Origin: Vreelandella aquamarina
GTDB lineage: Bacteria > Pseudomonadota > Gammaproteobacteria > Pseudomonadales > Halomonadaceae
DNA: 64,000 nucleotides
Direction of reading: 5' to 3'
Assembly (NCBI RefSeq): GCF_900110265.1
Contig: NZ_FODB01000004.1
Coordinates: forward strand, 1 to 64,000
The notes beneath the pieces are model-generated. The model saw nothing but the letters and a program-made list of their open reading frames with translations, searched no databases and was not told the DNA's origin. The translations under genes were made by a program, and so were the position numbers. Position 1 is the stretch's first letter, and every line of letters begins with the position of its first letter. Positions 43,700 through 53,999 of the stretch are shown in pieces.

Positions 43700-46507
43700 T
43701 TATGGCTGGGGCGGGCGGGCCAAACGGCTCAGTAGGTTATCCAGCTCATTGACTTCTTGCAGCCATAAGTTGTGGGGCATTGGCCCTAGCGCCAACAGCG
43801 CCACCAGTACCTCGTCCAGCTCATCCGCTTTACTGCGCTCAGTATGAATGCCGCTGTTTAAGCGCTCAACTTGAATGGCGAGTCGCAGTGGTTCATCACG
43901 CTGTTTGACGCTGCCTAAGGCGAGCAATGAAAGATGGACTCTTAGGCGTGCCAACTGCTCTTCTAACGCACTCTGTTGCTCACTTGAAAGTGGCAGTGGG
44001 GTAGAGAGGCGAGCGTGATTGCGCTGCTGGTGTGCTTCGCTGAGGGCCTCTGTTAGCTCAATGGATATCTCGCTGGTAGCCTCCACGGCCTGTGTGCCCT
44101 CACCATTGAGCGCTTGCTGGTCAGCATGTAAGTGCGCATTCACTAGCGGTAGTAAGGCATGCCACTGCTGCACCTTGCCAACAATTTCTAGGCGGCTTAA
44201 ACGCTCTCGTTTGGCTCGCACAATGCCGCTGAGGCGGCGCTGCATCCCTTCGCTACGGCGATTGCGGGGCATCGGCTCTAGCTGGCTGATACTGGCAAGG
44301 TAGGTGTCTAGCCGCTCCGATTCATCTGCCTGGGTAGGTTGCCAGCCATCCATTTCATCAATAATGGCCTGCAGTTGGTCAAGCGTTTGCTGCTGGCGGT
44401 TGGCTTGTTCGTGTTTATGCGCGTCGCGCTGAGCAAACAGCTGGTCGCAGGCGCTGCGGAAGGTCTTCCATAGTGCTTGCTCCTCCCCTTTGGGCGCGCG
44501 GCCTAACGAGCGCCATTGCTGCTGTAGCTGCTTGGTGCGCGTAATGCGCGTTGCCAGTGGCTGTTCACTATCGTTTTGCAGTGCTTGCACTTGCTCAATC
44601 AGCTCACGCTTTTGTGCGGCGATCTGCTCAGCACGCTGGTCAATGAGCGCCTGCAGGCGGTGACGGATTGCCCCAAAACGGCGGCCAATGGCCTCGGAGT
44701 GCTCCCGTGGCACGGGGGAGTAATGGCGCCATTGGTGGCGCGCTTTATCACGAATCTCCCGCAGCATATCGGGGTCGGCATCTTCAGCGGGTTGAGCAAG
44801 CAGCGTTTCCAGCTGCTCGCACAGCGCTTCGCGGCCGTGCAGGTTGGCCTCTCGTTCCTGGTCAAGCTGTGCACGCCATGGCGCTAGGCGCTCATGGATC
44901 CGGTCAGAGGCCGCTCGAAAGCGGGCTGACTGCTCACGGTTCGCTGCCGCATCACCAAGCGCTTTCCACTCTTTCACCAGTTGGCGGTGGTGCCGGTCAA
45001 GCGCAGACTCCGCCATATGCGGATCGTCTGCCAATGCCTCAATGCTGGCGCAGAGCTGCTCACGTTTAGGGCCTGCTACAAAGCCGCGCCAGTCGCGCAG
45101 TTCGGCAAGCCGCGCACCCAGGTGCTTTAAGCGGCTTTTTAGCGGTTTGGCATCGCCGCTTGTCAGCGCTTCAATGGCGGGCTTTAAACGCTGATGTAAA
45201 CGGCTGGCACTTTTAAATGCTCCACGCTCTAACAGGTGTTCAAAGTTATCCAGCTCAGCGCTAAGCGCATTAAGGGAGAGGTCTGGCTGCTGGGGCGGAG
45301 CATGTTGTGTGGCAAGCTGCTTTTGCGCCTGAGCGAGCAACGATGGGGCCGTCAGCGTCGCTGGCCAGCGGCACTGGGCGACGTGCTCTGCTAGCCCGTC
45401 GTGATCGCTGTTGGCCAAGGCTTGCTCTACTGCAAGGCTCACTGTTTGCCAACGCTGCCAGGCTTCCATGCTCTGCTCATACTGCTTGAGCGCTTGGCTG
45501 TAGCGCTGCTGGGTGGCCTCATTCGGCGGGTGAAGGTCCGAGAGCGACTGCCAGCGCTGGCCCAAGAGCTGGCGCTGAGCGCGTAGGCTGTCAATGTCCT
45601 GAGCGGTCAGCTCGTTGGCGTGGGTGAGCCCCTCTAGCGTCTCTTCTAGCCCTTCTAGCAGCTGATCGCGGGTGTTTTCTGCTTCAGCGCGGCGGGCAAG
45701 GCTTTGCTGGTGGGCCTGCTCTTGAGTTTCATGGTCGTGGAGCGTTTTGCGGCAGCTCAGCACCGCTTGATGAAAGCGCTGCTCCTGGCTAACGCTGGGC
45801 GGATGACTGAGGTGTTGCCACTCTCTTTCTAAATGGCGGAAGCGGCCACCGTAAAGCGGTTCCCAGGGGGCGCGGGCATGCTGCTCTAACTGGGTGAGCA
45901 GGTGCTCCCGTTGGGCCTGCTGTTCTGCAAGCCATTCAGCATCGTTACGCAGCTGGGTGAGTTTCTCTTTAGCGAAGCGAACCACCTGGCGGTCACGGCG
46001 CGCCTCTTTCAGCAGCCTCTTTAGGTTCTCTTCGTCGTTGACCCGCTCTGCTGCTTGATGACGTACCGCCGCGACGCTGTTATGGCACGCCTGCTGCACC
46101 CAGTCTTCTTCACTCGTCAGCTGCTTTAGTGCGGTGAGACGTAGCCCCAGGTTATCGCCCTGCATGGCAATCGTATTCAGCAGACGTTGATCGGTCAGGC
46201 TCTCCACGTGAGCTTGGCGTTGCTGCAAGTCTACATGGCCCTCAGCCCCGGTGAGCCGCTGGCAAACGGCGTTGAACCATGCTTCGTCCTGGCTGTGCTG
46301 CTCATAGGCGACAAGCAGGCCATTGAGATCGTCAAGCGCGAGCAGCGCCGCTAACTGAATAGTGCTGTCGCTATCGTTGGCGAGAGTGTGTAGGGCCTCC
46401 CGCTGCTCTGTTTGCTGAGGGTCAAGCTGATGGAGTGCCTTGCGGCGCACCTCGGGATCGGGGTGTTGCCACCGAGGAGCGAACAGGCGTCGTAACAGTC
46501 CGTGCAT
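43700..46507 (-). CDS. DUF349 repeat protein, long coiled coil
   Basis: A 935-residue, highly charged, Gln/Leu/Ala-rich protein predicted to be almost all helical. It contains several DUF349-like repeats with the WRxLG or WRHYS pattern (QQQWRSLGRAPKGEEQALWK, KARHQWRHYSPVPREHSEAI, WKALGDAAANREQSARFRA). The N-terminus has HEAT-like stretches (PEVRRKALHQL). No signal peptide. Function of these proteins is unknown; a scaffold or stress role is guessed. Start behind AGGATGATCC; divergent from minC. Confidence 0.85.
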   Translation of the reverse strand: MHGLLRRLFAPRWQHPDPEVRRKALHQLDPQQTEQREALHTLANDSDSTIQLAALLALDDLNGLLVAYEQHSQDEAWFNAVCQRLTGAEGHVDLQQRQAHVESLTDQRLLNTIAMQGDNLGLRLTALKQLTSEEDWVQQACHNSVAAVRHQAAERVNDEENLKRLLKEARRDRQVVRFAKEKLTQLRNDAEWLAEQQAQREHLLTQLEQHARAPWEPLYGGRFRHLEREWQHLSHPPSVSQEQRFHQAVLSCRKTLHDHETQEQAHQQSLARRAEAENTRDQLLEGLEETLEGLTHANELTAQDIDSLRAQRQLLGQRWQSLSDLHPPNEATQQRYSQALKQYEQSMEAWQRWQTVSLAVEQALANSDHDGLAEHVAQCRWPATLTAPSLLAQAQKQLATQHAPPQQPDLSLNALSAELDNFEHLLERGAFKSASRLHQRLKPAIEALTSGDAKPLKSRLKHLGARLAELRDWRGFVAGPKREQLCASIEALADDPHMAESALDRHHRQLVKEWKALGDAAANREQSARFRAASDRIHERLAPWRAQLDQEREANLHGREALCEQLETLLAQPAEDADPDMLREIRDKARHQWRHYSPVPREHSEAIGRRFGAIRHRLQALIDQRAEQIAAQKRELIEQVQALQNDSEQPLATRITRTKQLQQQWRSLGRAPKGEEQALWKTFRSACDQLFAQRDAHKHEQANRQQQTLDQLQAIIDEMDGWQPTQADESERLDTYLASISQLEPMPRNRRSEGMQRRLSGIVRAKRERLSRLEIVGKVQQWHALLPLVNAHLHADQQALNGEGTQAVEATSEISIELTEALSEAHQQRNHARLSTPLPLSSEQQSALEEQLARLRVHLSLLALGSVKQRDEPLRLAIQVERLNSGIHTERSKADELDEVLVALLALGPMPHNLWLQEVNELDNLLSRLARPPQP

Positions 46508-46688
46508 GGATCATCCTGCTAAGAGGTGCGTAACGTGAAAAAAATAAGACATCGATGAGCAGGCGGTTGCAGTCCTCGTCGCTGTCGCTTAGCTTTGTCG
46601 TAGCGCTGTGGGTTTTCCAGCGATTCACAACGCAAAGCGCGAGATTGCGCTACCCTTATCTTACCTGAACATGACATGGAGTTCGGCC

Positions 46689-47426
46689 ATGAGCCTCAAC
46701 GCCAACAGCGCCGACGTAGCCTTTACCTTCAAGGGCGGCATGCTGCCGATGACCGTCATGGAGTTAACGAGCGCTGACCCGGAGCGTATCCGGCGGCAGC
46801 TTGCTGGCAAACTGTCGCAATCTCCCGCTTTCTTTCAGCATACACCCGTTGTGCTTAGCGTGGAAAAACTCGATGAGCCCCACCTTGCGTTAGAGCGGAT
46901 TTGCGCCGTATGCCGCGACCACAAGCTGTTACCCGTGGCCGTACGTGGTGGTGCTGAGCCGATTCGCCAATCGGCATGGGCGCTGGGGCTTGGCTGGTTC
47001 GCGCCAGTTGAAGAGGGGCGCGCACGAGCGTTGGAAACTGTCGCTCCGTTGAACGAGCCAGAAGATGATGACATTAAACCCGCTACTGCCGTTTCCGTAA
47101 CCACTCGGCTTTACCGGGGGACAGTGCGTTCCGGCCAGCAGGTCAGCGCTGCAGGTAGTGACCTGATTGTAATCGGTGCGGTTAATGCCGGTGCTGAAGT
47201 GCTCGCCGCTGGCAGTATTCATGTTTATGGTGCCCTGCGCGGGCGCGCGCTGGCGGGTATTCATGGCAATACCCAGGCGGGCATTTACTGCCGCGAACTG
47301 GAAGCAGAGCTTTTATCTGTAGCGGGTAACTATAAGCGGCTGGAAGATATCGACTCGCAGCTTTTAGGGCGCGCTGCAGAAGTCCATTTCATAAAAGAGC
47401 AGCTGGAAATTAAGCCGTTGGGGTAA
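46689..47426 (+). CDS. minC: Septum site-determining protein MinC
   Basis: A 245-residue protein; start at 46689 behind GGAG. The N-terminal domain (1-110) is followed by a linker and the right-handed beta-helix domain: YRGTVRSGQQVSAAGSDLIV, VNAGAEVLAAGSIHVYGALR and GRALAGIHGNTQAGIYC. It blocks FtsZ polymerisation at the poles together with MinD. The first of minCDE. Confidence 0.95.
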   Translation: MSLNANSADVAFTFKGGMLPMTVMELTSADPERIRRQLAGKLSQSPAFFQHTPVVLSVEKLDEPHLALERICAVCRDHKLLPVAVRGGAEPIRQSAWALGLGWFAPVEEGRARALETVAPLNEPEDDDIKPATAVSVTTRLYRGTVRSGQQVSAAGSDLIVIGAVNAGAEVLAAGSIHVYGALRGRALAGIHGNTQAGIYCRELEAELLSVAGNYKRLEDIDSQLLGRAAEVHFIKEQLEIKPLG

Positions 47427-47582
47427 GCCGCTTGGCTGAGAGGCGGTTAATGCTTCATGCCTAGCGACGCCACGGCCGCTATCCGTTACAGTGTGCTGTT
47501 TTGATGACATTGATGTTCCCGTTATGCGCGTAGCGCAACGTAATCGTGCTCGCAATGAACGACTTCAAGAAGGAAGTGACTC

Positions 47583-48401
47583 TTGGCCAAAATTATTGTT
47601 GTGACCTCAGGTAAAGGGGGGGTCGGTAAAACCACTAGCGCCGCAGCGATTTCGACGGGGCTTGCGCTACGTGGCAAAAAGACGGTCGTCATTGATTTCG
47701 ACGTAGGCCTGCGCAACCTAGATTTGATTATGGGCTGCGAACGCCGGGTGGTGTACGACCTCGTCAACGTGATTCAAGGAGAGGCCGGGCTAAACCAGGC
47801 GCTGATCCGTGATAAGCGTGTCGAAAATCTGTTTATTCTCCCCGCCTCGCAAACCCGGGATAAAGACGCCTTAACCCAAGAGGGCGTCGAGAAAGTTCTT
47901 GAACAGCTTAAAGGTGATTTTGACTATATTTTATGCGATTCGCCCGCGGGGATTGAGCGTGGCGCGCAGCTGGCTATGTACTACGCCGACGAGGCGATTG
48001 TCGTGACTAACCCGGAAGTCTCTTCCGTGCGTGACTCTGATCGTATTCTGGGGCTGCTAGGCTCGAAAACCCAGCGTGCTGAGCAGAGCTTAGATCCGGT
48101 GAAAGAGCACCTGCTGATTACCCGCTATAACCCAGCCCGCGTGACGTCAGGCGATATGCTGACCCTGGACGATATCCGTGAGATTCTCGCAATTGATCTG
48201 CTCGGCCTGATCCCCGAATCAGAAGCGGTGTTGCGTGCGTCTAACCAGGGTGTTCCGGTCACTCACGATGCTTCAAGTGACGCGGGCCAAGCCTACACTG
48301 ATACCGTTTCGCGCCTGCTAGGTGAGGAGATGCCGCTGCGCTTCCATGAAATGCAGCGTAAAAGTCTACTGAGCAGGATGTTTGGGGGTAGTCGTCGATG
48401 A
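47583..48401 (+). CDS. minD: Septum site-determining ATPase MinD
   Basis: A 272-residue protein with a TTG start behind AAGGAAG. Deviant Walker [21 protein letters not shown], switch [27 protein letters not shown] and the C-terminal amphipathic membrane helix ([13 protein letters not shown]) are all present. It recruits MinC to the membrane and oscillates with MinE. Overlaps minE by four bases. Confidence 0.97.
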   Translation: MAKIIVVTSGKGGVGKTTSAAAISTGLALRGKKTVVIDFDVGLRNLDLIMGCERRVVYDLVNVIQGEAGLNQALIRDKRVENLFILPASQTRDKDALTQEGVEKVLEQLKGDFDYILCDSPAGIERGAQLAMYYADEAIVVTNPEVSSVRDSDRILGLLGSKTQRAEQSLDPVKEHLLITRYNPARVTSGDMLTLDDIREILAIDLLGLIPESEAVLRASNQGVPVTHDASSDAGQAYTDTVSRLLGEEMPLRFHEMQRKSLLSRMFGGSRR

Positions 48402-48649
48402 AACTGTTGGAGTTCTTGAAGCGTGAGCGCAAGAAATCCGCCTCGGTGGCCAAAGAACGATTACAAATCATCGTGGCGCATCAGCGTAGCCAACGTGGTC
48501 AGCCTGACTACATGCCGCTGCTTGAGCGCGAACTGCTCGAAGTGATCCGTCGTTATGTGCATGTGGATGACGACGCCATTCAAATTTCGCTGGATAGCGA
48601 AGATAACTGTTCGGTGCTTGAGCTTAACGTCACGCTGCCTAAAAGCTAA
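48398..48649 (+). CDS. minE: Cell division topological specificity factor MinE
   Basis: An 83-residue protein of normal length: [20 protein letters not shown] is the MinD-activating part, followed by the dimerisation domain [20 protein letters not shown]. It stimulates MinD ATPase and drives pole-to-pole oscillation. Translationally coupled to minD (ATGA). Confidence 0.96.
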   Translation: MKLLEFLKRERKKSASVAKERLQIIVAHQRSQRGQPDYMPLLERELLEVIRRYVHVDDDAIQISLDSEDNCSVLELNVTLPKS

Positions 48650-48777
48650 ACGTTAAGGAGCGCTTAGAGGGGCGGCGGGAAGCGTCGCGGGTGTGCTAGG
48701 CTTGGGCTTTTGTTCCCATCCAGCGAATGATGCCTCGGCGCATGGGTGGGCTGTCACGCTCAAGGGAGTTTGCATCC

Positions 48778-50271
48778 ATGGCGCCACCGAATGCCGCCCC
48801 TGCCAGTTTTCTCTGGCACGATTATGAGACCTTTGGTGCCGATCCGCGTCGCGATCGGCCCGCTCAGTTTGCTGCATTACGCACCGATGCCGACCTCAAC
48901 GAAATCGGCGACCCTATCGAGCTGTACTGTAAGCCCGCCGATGATTATTTGCCGCACCCCGCCGCTTGCCTGATTACCGGCATCACGCCTCAAAAAGCGC
49001 AGCGTCGTGGGCTTCCCGAAGCCGAGTTCGCCCGTCAGGTGCAGAGCGCCATGAGCGAGCCCGGCACCTGCGTGGCAGGCTACAACAGCCTGCGTTTTGA
49101 TGATGAAGTCTCCCGCCATCTGTTTTATCGCAACCTGCTTGATCCCTATGCCCGCGAGTGGCAAAACGGCAACTCCCGATGGGATTTAATCGACGTGGTG
49201 CGGGCGTTCTATGCGCTGCGCCCAGAGGGTATTGAGTGGCCGCTGCGGGAAGATGGCGCTCCCAGCTTTAAACTGGAGCACCTCACCGCTGCGAATGGCA
49301 TTGCCCATGAGGGCGCCCACGACGCGGTGGCAGATGTGCGCGCCACCATCGCGCTGGCGCGGCTGTTGAAAGCGCGTAACCCTAAACTGTTCGATTACCT
49401 GCTTGGCCTGCGCGGCAAGCGCGCGGTGGCCAAGCAGCTGGACCTGCCCAGTGCCAAGCCGCTGCTGCATATTTCCCGCCGCTATCCTGCCAGCCGAGGC
49501 TGTAGCGCGCTGGTGATGCCGCTGGCGGAGCACCCCACGAACCCCAACGGGGTGATCGTTTACGATTTAAGCGTCGACCCCGGCGATTTACTGTCGCTCA
49601 GCGCCGAGCAGATTCGTGAACGGGTATTTGTCAGCCAGCAGGATCTTTCTGAAGGGGAAGCGCGCATTCCGCTCAAAGTCATTCATATCAACCGCTGCCC
49701 GGTAATCTTTCCAGCCAAGGTGTTGAAAGATGTTGAGGGCGAGCAGAAAGGTGAGTACGGCGCGATTGTCGCGCGTCTAGGCATCGATATTGCCGCCTGC
49801 CGAGGGCACTGGAAAACCCTACGTGAGGCTAGCGGTGTAGCGCAGAAGGTGGCCGAGGTGTTCAGTGGCGGCTACGAAGAGTCGCCTCAAGACCCTGACT
49901 TAATGCTCTACTCCGGCAGTTTTTTCTCTGCCGCTGACCGTCAGCAGATGGAGCGAGTGCTGGCCATGGACCCCTGGGACTTAGTGGGGCAGCGCTTCGC
50001 CTTTCAAGACCCACGCCTGGAAGAGATGCTGTTTCGCTTTCGCGCCCGCAGCTACCCCGACACCTTAGAGGGCGAGGAGCGCGAGCAGTGGGAGGCGTTT
50101 CGCTGGATGCGCATGAACGATCCCGCGCTATCGGGTTTTACGCTTAAAGCATTTGCCCGGGAAATCGAGCGTTATAATCAGCAAGCGCTAACAGACCGAG
50201 AGCGCCAGATACTCGAAGAGTTGGTGATGTTTGTTGAGGCCATGATGCCAGCCCAGGCATTTGATGCCTGA
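48778..50271 (+). CDS. sbcB: Exodeoxyribonuclease I
   Basis: A 497-residue protein; start at 48778 behind AGGGAG. Exonuclease motifs FLWHDYETFGADPRRDRPAQ, GYNSLRFDDEVSRHLFYRNL and HDAVADVRATIALA give the DEDD set; the SH3-like and C-terminal regions follow (LEEMLFRFRARSYPDTL, ERYNQQALTDRE). It degrades single-stranded DNA 3' to 5' and aids mismatch repair and recombination. Confidence 0.95.
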   Translation: MAPPNAAPASFLWHDYETFGADPRRDRPAQFAALRTDADLNEIGDPIELYCKPADDYLPHPAACLITGITPQKAQRRGLPEAEFARQVQSAMSEPGTCVAGYNSLRFDDEVSRHLFYRNLLDPYAREWQNGNSRWDLIDVVRAFYALRPEGIEWPLREDGAPSFKLEHLTAANGIAHEGAHDAVADVRATIALARLLKARNPKLFDYLLGLRGKRAVAKQLDLPSAKPLLHISRRYPASRGCSALVMPLAEHPTNPNGVIVYDLSVDPGDLLSLSAEQIRERVFVSQQDLSEGEARIPLKVIHINRCPVIFPAKVLKDVEGEQKGEYGAIVARLGIDIAACRGHWKTLREASGVAQKVAEVFSGGYEESPQDPDLMLYSGSFFSAADRQQMERVLAMDPWDLVGQRFAFQDPRLEEMLFRFRARSYPDTLEGEEREQWEAFRWMRMNDPALSGFTLKAFAREIERYNQQALTDRERQILEELVMFVEAMMPAQAFDA

Positions 50272-50284
50272 GCTGGCGGTGGGG

Positions 50285-53125
50285 TTAGCGCGCGTCGAAC
50301 GGCGTGCGCGCTTCACGGTAGGTCGCGATGTCGCTGGGCGAGTCGCCGGGATTGAAGCGAATATCCAGCTGGCGTGATAGAAGTTCTGGCCATAGCGATT
50401 GGAGCTCCTCAACGCTTACGTCCAAAGCAAGGGCTGCTAACTGCTCGCGGCGGTCAAAGCGCACCTCATCGAGCGCGGTGGCCTGCCAATAGCGGTTGGT
50501 CATGCTTGGCAGGCTAGTGTCCCGTTGGTTCAGGCGGTCGTGAACCGCTTGACGGTGGGCAGCCAGTTCGCCATTGCTTAGTGTGTTAAGACGCGCTTCT
50601 GCGGCTTCCATAAAAGCATCCATGCGCTCGGCAATGGTGCTGCTATCCACATCCGGCGACTGTACGATCAGACTAATGCCCGGGGCTTCCAGCATCGGTG
50701 AATAGCCCGCATTGACGATATAACCTAGTTGCTCTTCAGTGCGTAACTGCTGGTAGAACGGCGTGTCTAGCCACTGGGCTAGCACGCTCAAGCGCGCCTG
50801 CTCCTCAACGCTGGTATCGCGCCCCTGCAGATAGCGTAGCACCAGCGACTCTTCGCGAGTGCTGTGAGGATGCAGTATTTCCGACTCACTACTGACTTCT
50901 AGCGGTGTCAGCGGAGGAATGTCGTCGCGTGTCAAACGTGGCGTAAGCGCACCGCGAATCAGGTTAGCCTGTTCCTGCGCCTGCTCGGCGTTCAGGTTGC
51001 CCACCGCCATGGCGTCGATGTACAAATCATCCAAGAAGCGCCGACGGAAATTCTCCAAATGGCGCTTCTCTAGCCGCTGGCTCGCTTCCAGTAGTTCAGC
51101 AGTGGACCACTGCGGCGTCAGTAGTGCTTCACCTAGTGCGCGGCTTGCCTGGCCGGTGAGCGATGCTTGAGGGGCGTTACGCCACTCCCGCTGTAGCTGA
51201 TAGCGCACCCGCTCAAACGCACCGGTAGAGATATCCGCCTGCTGAAGCTGTTCAAGGGCTTGCTCGATCAGCGGAGTTTGGCCATCGCGCCAGCCGGAAA
51301 ACGACAGCGTCATACCGCGCGCGTGGGCGTAAGCACTAAATGACTGCCCAGCGATCCAAGCGGGGTAGAGCGACTCATTAAGGCTGTCGTTCAGCCAGCC
51401 TGCCAGCAAGCGCGTGAGTACCGCTTCTTCCGCCGAGTAGCTGGCGCTGGGGTGCTGCAAGCTCACCCGCCACTCGACGCTGGGCGTATTAAAACGGCTG
51501 TCCTGCATGTGCCAAGCGGTAAACGTAGGCGTCTCAATCAAGGCAGTAGGCTGCTCATCCTGGCCCCCCTGAAGGGTGAGGTCGCTGGCAATAAAGGGGT
51601 TAGGTTCTGGCAAGGCTAAGCCGCTCAGCGCCTGACCGATGGCGGTCGGCGGCTGCTCTTTCCACTGGGTGTTAAACCACGGCGATATGGTGTCGCTTTC
51701 GACATCCGGGGCAGAGTAAAAACGTAGCATGTTGTCCTGAGTCAGCGCGTCCAAGTAACGCTGCTGGCGCTCACTGTCCATGCCGTCCATCCGGTACGCG
51801 GCGTACTGCACGTCCTCGACCGGGTAGCGGGAGAGGCTCATGGCTAGGCGGGTGGCCTCTTGCTGAGGAGCGCCGTGCTGCTGAAAGCGAAACGCCTGCT
51901 CGCTCAGGCTTTTTTGCTCGTCATAGCGCCATTCGGCCAGCCCGTCGGCGCGAATCTGCTCGATCGCGGCAAACAGCGTGGCTTCGATGTCGTCAAGGCG
52001 TTCGGCACCTGCGGGCGTCAGGCTAATGGAGACGGTAAATAGTGCTTCATTGCCATCACCGCGGCCCACACCCGCTGAGAGCCCGTCGGCCAAGCCTGCC
52101 TCGCGCAGCACGGCCAGTAGGCTGCCGTCGCCCTCATCGCCCAGTAAATGCGCGATGAGCTGAGTTGGCTTGGTGCGATACTCGTCGGTAGGGTCGGGAA
52201 TCGGGAAATAGAAACGCAGTTGGCGACGATCCTGCAGCGATTGTCGCTCTACGTAGCGCGGCAGCGTGTCGGGGTCGATCAGCGGTGCATCAATGGTGGG
52301 GGCGCTCAAATCATGATCGGGAATATCGGCAAACCGCTCCACCACTAGGGCTTCCAGCTCGTCCAGCGGTTGGGGGGCTACCACCGCCAAGTTCATCACG
52401 TTGGCATCGTAGTAGCGGTGGTAGAAGTCGATCACTCGCTCGCGCAGCGTTGCCTCGCCTTCTGGGTCGGCTAGCGTGTCTCGGCTGCCCACCGCAAACC
52501 CTGTAGTGGGATTGTCAGGGTTGAGTAACTGGTTTAGCACATCGTTCTCGCGGCGTGATTCATCGCGAATACGCGCCATGTACTCGGAGTGAACGATATT
52601 GCGCTCGCTCTCCAAGTGGTCAGCATTAAACAGCGGAGAGAGGAAAAACTCGCTAAAGCGGTCTAGTGCGCCGGGCAGTGCTGAAGGCTCAATATCGAAA
52701 AAGTAGTTGGTGTCCTGCTGGGCCGTGAAGGCGTTATGAGAGCCTGCGTTGTCGGAAATATATTGCTGGTAGGCATCCGATTGCGGGTAGGGTTCGGTGC
52801 CCAAGAACAGCATATGTTCCAAAAAGTGCGCCAGCCCCTGCAGGTCGTCTGGGTCCTGGGCGCTGCCGACCCGCACGTTCATGGAGGCGGCGGCTTTATC
52901 AGCCTCCGGGTCGCTCACTAATAGCGCCTGCAGGCCGTTTTCGAGCGTTAAAACGCGGTAGTCGCGGTCATCAAACGGGCTCACCTTGGGGATGGTCACA
53001 TCTGCCACCGGGCTCTCTTCCGCCCATGCGCTGGGGGCGGCTATCCAGAGCAGGCTGATGGTCAGGCCGAGAACGGCACGCCGCGCCTTGAGGCGGGGCG
53101 GAATAGCGTAAGTAGGTCGTAACAT
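50285..53125 (-). CDS. M16 (pitrilysin/insulinase-like) metalloprotease
   Basis: A 946-residue protein; start at 53125 behind AGGAG. A signal peptide (ALGLTISLLWIAAPSAWA-like, about residues 17-36) sends it to the periplasm. The zinc site is inverted HxxEH in LAHFLEHMLFLGTEPYP with the distant Glu in ERNIVHSEYMA. It has the four-domain layout of pitrilysin. The start overlaps the stop of the upstream SRAP-family gene as TAATG, so the pair is translationally coupled. Confidence 0.92.
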   Translation of the reverse strand: MLRPTYAIPPRLKARRAVLGLTISLLWIAAPSAWAEESPVADVTIPKVSPFDDRDYRVLTLENGLQALLVSDPEADKAAASMNVRVGSAQDPDDLQGLAHFLEHMLFLGTEPYPQSDAYQQYISDNAGSHNAFTAQQDTNYFFDIEPSALPGALDRFSEFFLSPLFNADHLESERNIVHSEYMARIRDESRRENDVLNQLLNPDNPTTGFAVGSRDTLADPEGEATLRERVIDFYHRYYDANVMNLAVVAPQPLDELEALVVERFADIPDHDLSAPTIDAPLIDPDTLPRYVERQSLQDRRQLRFYFPIPDPTDEYRTKPTQLIAHLLGDEGDGSLLAVLREAGLADGLSAGVGRGDGNEALFTVSISLTPAGAERLDDIEATLFAAIEQIRADGLAEWRYDEQKSLSEQAFRFQQHGAPQQEATRLAMSLSRYPVEDVQYAAYRMDGMDSERQQRYLDALTQDNMLRFYSAPDVESDTISPWFNTQWKEQPPTAIGQALSGLALPEPNPFIASDLTLQGGQDEQPTALIETPTFTAWHMQDSRFNTPSVEWRVSLQHPSASYSAEEAVLTRLLAGWLNDSLNESLYPAWIAGQSFSAYAHARGMTLSFSGWRDGQTPLIEQALEQLQQADISTGAFERVRYQLQREWRNAPQASLTGQASRALGEALLTPQWSTAELLEASQRLEKRHLENFRRRFLDDLYIDAMAVGNLNAEQAQEQANLIRGALTPRLTRDDIPPLTPLEVSSESEILHPHSTREESLVLRYLQGRDTSVEEQARLSVLAQWLDTPFYQQLRTEEQLGYIVNAGYSPMLEAPGISLIVQSPDVDSSTIAERMDAFMEAAEARLNTLSNGELAAHRQAVHDRLNQRDTSLPSMTNRYWQATALDEVRFDRREQLAALALDVSVEELQSLWPELLSRQLDIRFNPGDSPSDIATYREARTPFDAR

Positions 53126-53811
53126 TACGGCTCCTGTGACACGGTCCAGCGCAGCATCGGCCCTGTGGGGTGTGCGCAAGAGGGTGACTGGTAGGCAGGG
53201 TTATTAACATGCTTTGATACCGGAAAAGCGCCCAACAGTTCCAGCGGTGCCGGTATCAATAGTGGTGTTAGCGACGATAAATCAGTGCTGGGGTCTAACC
53301 ATTGTGTCAGCGCTTCCGGTGGAATGATCACCGGTAGACGGTCGGTGAGCGACGATAAGCAAGCGTTGGCGGGCACACTGATCAGCGCCGTTGAGTCGGC
53401 AAACGTAGTTAACGTGGTGTGATAACGGCACCATAGCGCGCCTAGCAGCAGCGGCGCGCGATTCACCTGGGTGACCAGAAACGGCTGTTTGCTGCGGGCC
53501 TGGGGCTTCCAGACGTAAAAGCCGCTGACCGGAATTACGCAGCGCCGGGCGCTAAAGGCCTCGTGAAACATGGCCCGCTTGCTCAGTGTTTCCGCCCGCG
53601 CGCAGTGGGGGGCGTGGTCGAGCACTTTGAGCCACGGCGGCGTCAGCCCCCAAAACAGTGGCGTGTGTGTTAAGCGCCCCTGCTCAAGGCGGAAGGCCGA
53701 CACAGGTTGACGCGGGGCTAGATTGGGCGACTCAATGAGTGGCTCGGTGCTCTTCAGGTCTGGCGCAAGGCGGGCGAGCGATAGGCGCTGTACGTGTAGG
53801 CGTCCCGTCAT
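53125..53811 (-). CDS. SRAP-family protein with a lost active site
   Basis: A 228-residue protein with the SRAP (YedK/HMCES) fold: NLAPRQPVSAFR, LTHTPLFWGLTPPWLK, ARAETLSKRAMFHEAFSARRCVIPVSGFYVWK, and a tail VSKHVNNP. In E. coli YedK the catalytic residues are Cys2, Asn75, Glu105 and His160. By alignment they are here Thr2 (MTGRLHV), Cys (HCARAET), Val (GFYVWK) and Thr (SLTDRLPVI). All four are replaced, so it should not form the thiazolidine link to abasic DNA. The gene is intact and coupled to the protease gene. Confidence 0.85.
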   Translation of the reverse strand: MTGRLHVQRLSLARLAPDLKSTEPLIESPNLAPRQPVSAFRLEQGRLTHTPLFWGLTPPWLKVLDHAPHCARAETLSKRAMFHEAFSARRCVIPVSGFYVWKPQARSKQPFLVTQVNRAPLLLGALWCRYHTTLTTFADSTALISVPANACLSSLTDRLPVIIPPEALTQWLDPSTDLSSLTPLLIPAPLELLGAFPVSKHVNNPAYQSPSCAHPTGPMLRWTVSQEP

Positions 53812-53999
53812 GCCGATCTCCTTAATGCGCGATGCCTGCGGCGCTGGTACAAAATGGCGAGGGGGAGTAGCAATACGTTAAATGTCGCGTTTTAGTGTCG
53901 AAAACAGTGTTCGATGTAAGGTATCCTATCGTATACCTTGCTCACGCTAAAGCGCGATGAGGCTTCTTCCCTGTTTGCCGTTGACCTGAAGAGATCGCC

